NCBI GenBank assembly: GCA_023238725.1
Contig: CM041550.1
Span: forward strand, 22,750,586-22,814,585
DNA length: 64,000 nt
Direction of reading: 5' to 3'
DNA from: Scortum barcoo
Taxonomy: Eukaryota > Chordata > Actinopteri > Centrarchiformes > Terapontidae
Positions 60,601 to 64,000 of this stretch are shown here, in pieces (within the stretch, counting starts at the first letter, position 1; the number at the start of each line of letters is the position of its first letter). The translations under genes and the position numbers were made by a program. The notes below the pieces were generated by a model. It had not been told where the DNA came from. It saw only the letters and a list, made by a program, of their open reading frames with translations, and ran no database searches.

Positions 60601-63106
60601 TGGGCACGCAGGTCAGCAGTAGGATTACCGTTTCCTTTATTTATATGTATTTCCCCCTGAGTAGTCTGTGTTCCAGATCATATGCCTAATAACTGAAGCA
60701 TGTGTTACAAGTGTGGATTCACACTCCTGTACCTCTTGTGTCTCCACCCAGGTGTATGTGTTAAAGAGACCCCACGTTGACGAATTCCTCAAGAGGATGG
60801 GAGAATTGTTTGAGTGTGTTTTATTCACTGCAAGCTTATCCAAGGTCAGGCTGCTGTTTTCTTTCTGTGTGACTCCTGGTTAAAATTTGACTCACCCTAG
60901 CAGGCAGGCTGGCGGTTTGCAGATGGGCACAAACAGACGTGATGTGGAAAGTGACACCTGTTGTTGTTTCAAAAGATTCTGCTCAGAATTACTGGAAGCC
61001 AAGCCCTTATTTTTGTGTTTGATTTATGGTTGACCTTCCACACATGCCCTCACACATAAAGATATATTTATGATACCTGTCAGACGATTGCACAGACATT
61101 TTAACCTCTAACATTTACTTCAAACTGTGTTAACCTAAAACTTAACGTTGTGAAGAATTTGCTCGGTTATAACTCAGTGACCCACTCACACTTGATTAAT
61201 TAGGCTGAAGCTGCTGTGTTTGTCTACAGCACACAACAGTATCGTAGATGTATTTTGTGGACATCTTCTGAAACGTATGCTGATATGCTGCCTTTCGTGT
61301 TTTGAAAATGCCCTGCCTTAAATGTTGAACATATCACTTCCAAAATGCTAACACTAATGCAGTGTTGGTGGAAATGGCCACACTCCAACTCTAGACTAAT
61401 ATAATCAATATGTGTATGTCAACACTGACATACATCAACTATGTGTATGTAAAAGAGGTTGATGGGCCATCCAACAGAGAACTGTCATCTGTCTGTACAT
61501 CTTCATCAGGCATTTCAGCTTTCAGCTAATTTTTTTCAGTTTTATGGGTCAAACTTTCACCACTCATCAAAGTTATTTTCAGACACAGCAGTCAGCTGCT
61601 TTTAGTGACAAAGCTATAAAAACCTATTGCACATGACCTGCTCATCACTAAACAGCAGACAAAATTAGCAACCAGCTGGTGAACACAGTGGAGCATTTAG
61701 CAGTTAAAAAGTCAGATATTTCCCTAAGGAGTTGGTGGAGACCAAAAATGGAGACAAAAGGGGGACAATTAATGGAATTAGATTCATCATGTGGACAGAA
61801 ACAAGCATCCAAATGGCAATGGTAGGAAGTAACTCAGTACTTAAAATAAATAATAATAAATAATGTACTACTACTAATAATGATGATAATGATAATAATA
61901 ATAATAAATGTAGCCATTAGTTTATGGATGATTATGAATGCAAAATATTATCAATAAGTAAAATATGATATTATTAATAATAGCTTTCACAGCTATTATT
62001 AAGTTACACAGCAGTATGTAAGGTAGTTAAATTTAGCTCCAACACTTTTAAATTGATTCATATGTTAATCAGTCATTAGAATGTAATGATAATAAAACCA
62101 TTCTGCATATATGAATAGTTATATTTTGGTATTTTAAATATGCTGAGGCTGATACCGTAGTACTAACTTTTTTACTCAAGTACAATTTTGAATACTAAGC
62201 TTTAATGTGATAAAGTATTTCTACACTTTGGCTTCAGGGTATAATAATCAGAGTACTTCTTCCACCACTGACAAATGAATGCTAGTGTTACTGTGTGTCT
62301 GCTGGTTTAAAGGCTGCTGTTTGCTAACAAATTCACCACTTTAATTTGTAACTTGTACTATGTCAGTGATGTGTTTACAGCTTTCAGAGTTAATGCCACT
62401 TTTACCTTAAATCCAAAATCTGTGTTGCTCTGTGTGAACTTGTGAGGAAACTCTACTGCATGTATTGTCTCTTAGTTTCTACCCTTCAGTTCAGTAGTCT
62501 GCGTTTGCTTCATTGCTTTTGAGTGTTAAATGTCCGTACAATTTCAATTAACATACCCAGACAGTATGTAATTGCTGTATGGCCATGCATTCAGCACTGT
62601 GAAGCCCTGCTGCTCTCTCCTGACACTTCAGTATGCAGATCCTGTGTCAGACCTATTGGACAAATGGGGGGCCTTCCGGAGCCGTCTCTTCCGGGAGTCT
62701 TGTGTCTTCCACAAAGGGAACTATGTAAAAGACCTGAGCCGTTTAGGGAGAGACCTCAACAAAGTCATCATCATTGATAACTCCCCTGCCTCCTACATCT
62801 TCCATCCTGAGAACGCAGTATGCCATTTGTATTTCTTTCTCTGCAGTACACTGACATATACGTCATTAGAGGACATTCTTTTGTTTTTTAGGACAACATT
62901 AATATGATAATGATGTAATATTAGGTACTATGGAATATTAAAGGCCTTCTAATGCCACTGTATCTTCAATCCTCCAGGTACCTGTAATGTCCTGGTTTGA
63001 CGACATGTCAGACACGGAGCTCCTCGATCTTATCCCCTTCTTTGAGAGACTAAGCAAAGTGGATGACATCTATGATATTCTACAGCAGCAGAGGACTTCA
63101 AGTTAA
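43373..63106 (+). CDS. ctdsp1: ctdsp1, CTD small phosphatase 1 (SCP1)
   Basis: HAD-family phosphatase that removes phosphate from Ser5 of the RNA polymerase II CTD and from REST and SMADs in the nucleus. Seven coding exons: 43373-43445, 51098-51246, 55760-55861, 59207-59263, 60752-60844, 62632-62817, 62978-63106. Total 789 nt, 262 aa (human 261); phases agree. The N-terminus MDSSLSVITQVN matches MDSSAVITQIS of human CTDSP1. Exon 2 has the basic/Cys stretch SRGLLHSLFCCLCHKE. The catalytic DxDxT is in exon 3 (VVIDLDETLVHSSFK; nucleophile about D97, acid about D99). PVNNADFIIPVEIDG favours CTDSP1 over CTDSP2 or CTDSPL. The end is DIYDILQQQRTSS. Intron 4 hosts mir-26a and intron 2 holds a 3-kb open frame. 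Confidence 0.96.
43545..43585 (+). repeat. (CA)n microsatellite in ctdsp1 intron 1
   Basis: Interrupted CA repeat with CACT interruptions, 100 bp after the exon 1 donor. A complementary (TG)n tract lies 128 bp downstream on the same strand. Confidence 0.9.
43713..43748 (+). repeat. (TG)n microsatellite in ctdsp1 intron 1
   Basis: Uninterrupted TG dinucleotide run of about 18 units. It is the reverse complement of the upstream (CA)n tract, so the two could pair in the transcript. Confidence 0.9.
45986..46230. repeat. Dispersed teleost retroelement end with (ATTCAG)n tail
   Basis: Four to five ATTCAG units (45986-46012) are followed by CCTTTATTAGTCCCACAAGC, a sequence common at the ends of fish LINE-type elements, and then an (AATAAA)n-rich A tract. 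Short tandem tails next to such ends are typical. The family name is uncertain. Confidence 0.45.
47572..47650. repeat. Short dispersed repeat (TTTATTGTCATTGCAC type)
   Basis: GATTTATTGTCATTGCACAG resembles the same class of fish retroelement end as at 41949. Short and truncated. Confidence 0.3.
48573..48614. repeat. (AT)n microsatellite
   Basis: About 17 AT units, then ACATACATA. Simple repeat in ctdsp1 intron 1. Confidence 0.9.
52039..55149 (+). CDS. Giant acidic open frame in ctdsp1 intron 2 (alternative exon or nested gene)
   Basis: The frame is open from 52039 to a TGA at 55147. The first in-frame ATG is at 52354, so the 5' part would need splicing from an upstream exon. The product is rich in Glu, Asp, Ser, Cys and Gln, with a Cys-rich part (about 52690-52860), a two-copy internal repeat (52840-53103), an aromatic segment (VDIVIEDYFDLFDRADYYGH, 53764 on) and a second one (EEYYAYQIKSIQ, about 54555-54590). 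At 55068 a donor CAG|GTATTA follows CEYCIPPIEQ in phase 0. Joining to ctdsp1 exon 3 (VPAKPLLPQ) keeps the phosphatase frame, exactly as exon 2 does (GTLSQ|VPAK). From the ATG such a protein would be about 1,093 aa. Alternatively it ends at 55149 with AATAAA at 55719 as a nested gene. I do not recognise the family. A 3.1-kb open frame in AT-rich intron DNA is very unlikely by chance. Confidence 0.7.
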   Translation, partial: YSRSYLSRLSKAPKYISWSREGSSQVLGSVLVVTTCHVNVHAAPVAFALRRAVVSVTPPTSRVNIRSEWIVQLPASHLDVDSAESGTNAQSKNFEQRDRPRNNFLMYLENSEQSKVSGEGEPSTEVMLTEQCQVPKSTETAALTSPSKGSADLGLQVLVEYTEQTVVSREMDPSILCVEHCNMNRDETESCTYCSGQPESFVQYSSSDGFFESNQIHDKCETSGLSQPFDECAQHRECFKPCKSPEHCANHSLASKCSPCCEHCAEPLQLFQQCKPSDQQFESFDFEPDKLAVDSDSFRQCDMSDFTPECTDHLELPQQYEPSDQQSECSDSEQYPLTEDSEQCDMTGFTPNISDSVDLLDCDTELYEYDEMYDQTECTSDDDEESYPPEQGDGQNEIVSIDQESCRLSADVNSSHFNTPVHVYFDDCEDVPIESECCETQQLTEENSQQATTLDVSTDHCEMGDTDCFETSVQECESTQQCATSEGCSSDKTSEFCSEEDGCSDCSSIETKSFKTCPDSSIPSDHFSDSSGESEKGVQEDSSDEQTQWESFEDEEEVEQSNINGSNEEKKKNPTVDIVIEDYFDLFDRADYYGHVFAQKKRYISCFDGGDIHDHLYLEEVQSKAQKLARNAYRCKEINEDIYAQETQDTCVDASAEAHEDTCEEDSSQIGDILSGSCESDKQSEDWTAESESGLAEDEENESEVYALYEENCEEAEEDEAGGTCVFDGEVSQISNEKEGGVCLSSSNGESMSAPCAEDISVEGDAYEDEVSVGQNSECLGDSTSSLGHLHTIPTDCKKDDKDEAESEDRAFIVCSEMEPYWSLVDHEEDGEMYDPGVEEYYAYQIKSIQSFVKETLNGFIMEGRSYDQIIHGKDASRNERGDALLSLKTESNTHGACHEDCKAVRFGITQVIELSEHSDSCSIENKQTSEHTPESDDYHGFNETSSETEAPLDIIHSVVAKNEVKDANTLVRRTENDASEQSRDSEEEDDDDESSEPCECEYCIPPIEQVLYVFAPQLRRIGVDSIGLSELWEKL
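55719..55724 (+). terminator. AATAAA before ctdsp1 exon 3
   Basis: Lies 570 nt after the stop of the giant open frame and 36 nt before exon 3. It could end a separate transcript carrying that frame. It may equally be a chance hexamer in AT-rich DNA. Confidence 0.3.
55862..59206 (+). other. ctdsp1: ctdsp1 intron 3 (3.3 kb)
   Basis: No supported exon. The first part holds a dispersed fish repeat (55990-56465). The rest is AT-rich with nothing I recognise. Confidence 0.6.
55990..56465 (+). mobile_element. Dispersed teleost repeat (GCTAAGCTAAGCTAGGCTAACTGG type)
   Basis: Contains GTGCTAAGCTAAGCTAGGCT near 56322 and ends CTCAAAATGTTGAACTATTCC. This block is very common in fish genomes. A relative in the opposite orientation is at 29775-29915 in speg. 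Non-coding; class (non-autonomous DNA element or SINE-like) unsure. Confidence 0.5.
59801..59886 (+). ncRNA. mir26a: mir-26a precursor hairpin in ctdsp1 intron 4
   Basis: The 5' arm at 59814-59835 carries TTCAAGTAATCCAGGATAGG followed by CT, which is the miR-26a-5p sequence (not the AATTC form of mammalian miR-26b). The 3' arm at 59853-59874 reads CCTATTCGGGATGACTTGGT and continues TC, matching a miR-26 star strand. The flanks GGCCT (59801) and AGGCC (59882) extend the stem. MiR-26 genes reside in introns of CTDSP1, CTDSP2 and CTDSPL in vertebrates and are co-expressed with the host, whose mRNA they target in neural cells. Here it lies 541 nt after exon 4, on the host strand. Confidence 0.96.
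59936..60306. mobile_element. Palindromic Tc1/mariner-type MITE flanked by TA
   Basis: Begins CACTCCCCTCCTAAAGTATT and ends with the reverse complement (ACTTTTGAAGGGGAGTG), with TA on both sides (59936-59937 and 60305-60306) as a target-site duplication. The two halves are inverted copies over about 170 bp with ATTCCTGTATTTTTGCTG in each arm. About 367 bp, no coding capacity. Such foldback elements are abundant in fish. Confidence 0.8.
60463..60505. repeat. (TCATA)n microsatellite
   Basis: Pentanucleotide TCATA repeated about eight times in ctdsp1 intron 4, with one irregular unit near its start. Confidence 0.85.
60845..62631 (+). other. ctdsp1: ctdsp1 intron 5 (1.8 kb)
   Basis: No supported exon. 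A dispersed fish repeat lies at 61640-61800 (AGGAGTTGGTGGAGACCAAA). An (ATA/ATG)-rich stretch (61850-61910) follows. Otherwise nothing recognised. Confidence 0.55.
61640..61800 (+). mobile_element. Dispersed teleost repeat (GTTGGTGGAGACCAAAAA type)
   Basis: Contains TAGCAACCAGCTGGTGAACA, GTGGAGCATTTAGCAG and GGAGTTGGTGGAGACCAAAA. A degenerate copy in the opposite orientation lies at 7078-7150 in speg intron 1. The two copies in one window show that it is interspersed. Class unknown. Confidence 0.5.
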
Positions 63107-63937
63107 CAGAGGCAGGATACTAAGATGAAAATAATCACCAGCAGCTGTTGTCATGGGGCCACGGAGGCTGGTGGGCCACAGGCTCCACGCTGCTTCCAAC
63201 TACAAGGACCACACTGCAAAAAATAATGCCTGTCATTTAATCTCATATTCTCACTGTAAATTGCATCAAAAAGCGAACGTGATCCTCCTGCAGGGTTGAT
63301 ACTTTAGTGTAGACAGTTTTCTACTCCCAGTGCCAACCCCCCCCCTTTTTGAAATACTAGATAACGACTGAATATGAGATTCAGTGACTTATGTAGATAT
63401 CTTTTGCAGTGCAGCTAGTGTGTTGTTGTCATTACGTGACAGCAGTGACCTTTGTAAATGTGCTGTAAAGCTAAATTGTGTGAACAGTTGCTCAGTGTCA
63501 TTCTACATTTACATCAATCCTTTTCATGTCAGTGCAATGTAGCATTCATAATAGTGTTTGAAGCTCTCATACAGAGTCATTGACGGCTCTTTCTTGAATC
63601 CCATGTTACTTTTGTTTTGCCTAAAATAGCCAGATGTGTATTCAGTAAAAGACAATTATTAACTTTAGGGAATTTTGTTTCAGTAAGTTTCATGTTGACA
63701 CATTTCACTACAAAATGCACATTTTGACACACGACACTGAGTGCCTTCTGTATGTCTTCATAAAGCTTTGAACAAACTGTTTGTGGTGGGAAACTGGCTT
63801 CAAAATACACATCAGCTTTTGCATTTAGATTGAAAAGAAACTGGAACAATTGTTATGGAAAACCATATTTGGGAGGTCCACTTTCATTGATCGTAGTCCT
63901 TATTCACTACCTGAAACATGACTGATAATGTTAAATG

Positions 63938-63943
63938 AATAAA
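63938..63943 (+). terminator. ctdsp1: ctdsp1 poly(A) signal
   Basis: AATAAA 831 nt after the stop codon, near the end of the window. The 3' UTR (63107 to about 63960) has no other clear canonical signal. Confidence 0.55.
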
Positions 63944-64000
63944 TTCTAATATTGCTGGATAGTTATGATTGTGTAATAACCCTTTATATGTTGACCATGA

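Noticed and set aside
1..64000. CRISPR arrays, operons, bacterial genes, tRNA or rRNA genes
   Set aside because: None seen. The tandem repeats are eukaryotic microsatellites, and coding sequence is spliced.

Overview
The window is genomic DNA from a vertebrate, almost certainly a ray-finned (teleost) fish. Coding sequence is split into many short exons joined across GT-AG introns. The genes match a conserved vertebrate neighbourhood (human 2q35: SPEG, SPEGNB, CTDSP1). The introns are compact and carry short DNA-transposon relics of a kind common in fish genomes. All three genes lie on the + strand. No bacterial features are present.

Layout. (1) 1-2900: non-coding flank, possibly the 3' end of an upstream gene near 490-505, then a probable muscle promoter. 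(2) 3233-35950: speg, the striated-muscle preferentially expressed kinase. I could assemble 41 exons whose phases all agree: 10,851 nt, 3,616 aa, nine Ig domains, two FnIII domains and two kinase domains. Intron 3 is GC-AG and intron 22 has the hallmarks of a U12-type intron. A complete APEG-1-like short transcription unit (E-box, X-box, TATA, exons 7-9, read-through stop, AATAAA) seems to be nested inside. (3) About 39605-41670: spegnb, a 231-aa protein with an IQ motif and two Ig domains, with a TATA box and a perfect CArG box upstream. (4) 42770-63950: ctdsp1, the small CTD phosphatase SCP1 (262 aa, 7 exons), starting in a CpG island. Its fourth intron holds a miR-26a hairpin.

The most unusual element is a 3.1-kb open frame (52039-55149) inside ctdsp1 intron 2. 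It is acidic and Ser/Cys-rich, with no in-frame stop. It ends at a phase-0 splice donor that would join it in frame to the ctdsp1 catalytic exon. It could be a giant alternative exon that makes a roughly 1,100-1,260-aa SCP1 isoform, or an unrecognised nested gene.

Biology: speg and spegnb are muscle genes that sit together and may share control by SRF, MEF2 and E-box factors. ctdsp1 and miR-26 form the known host gene/intronic miRNA pair. Exon borders were set by reading splice sites and phases by eye. No alignment or transcript data were available.
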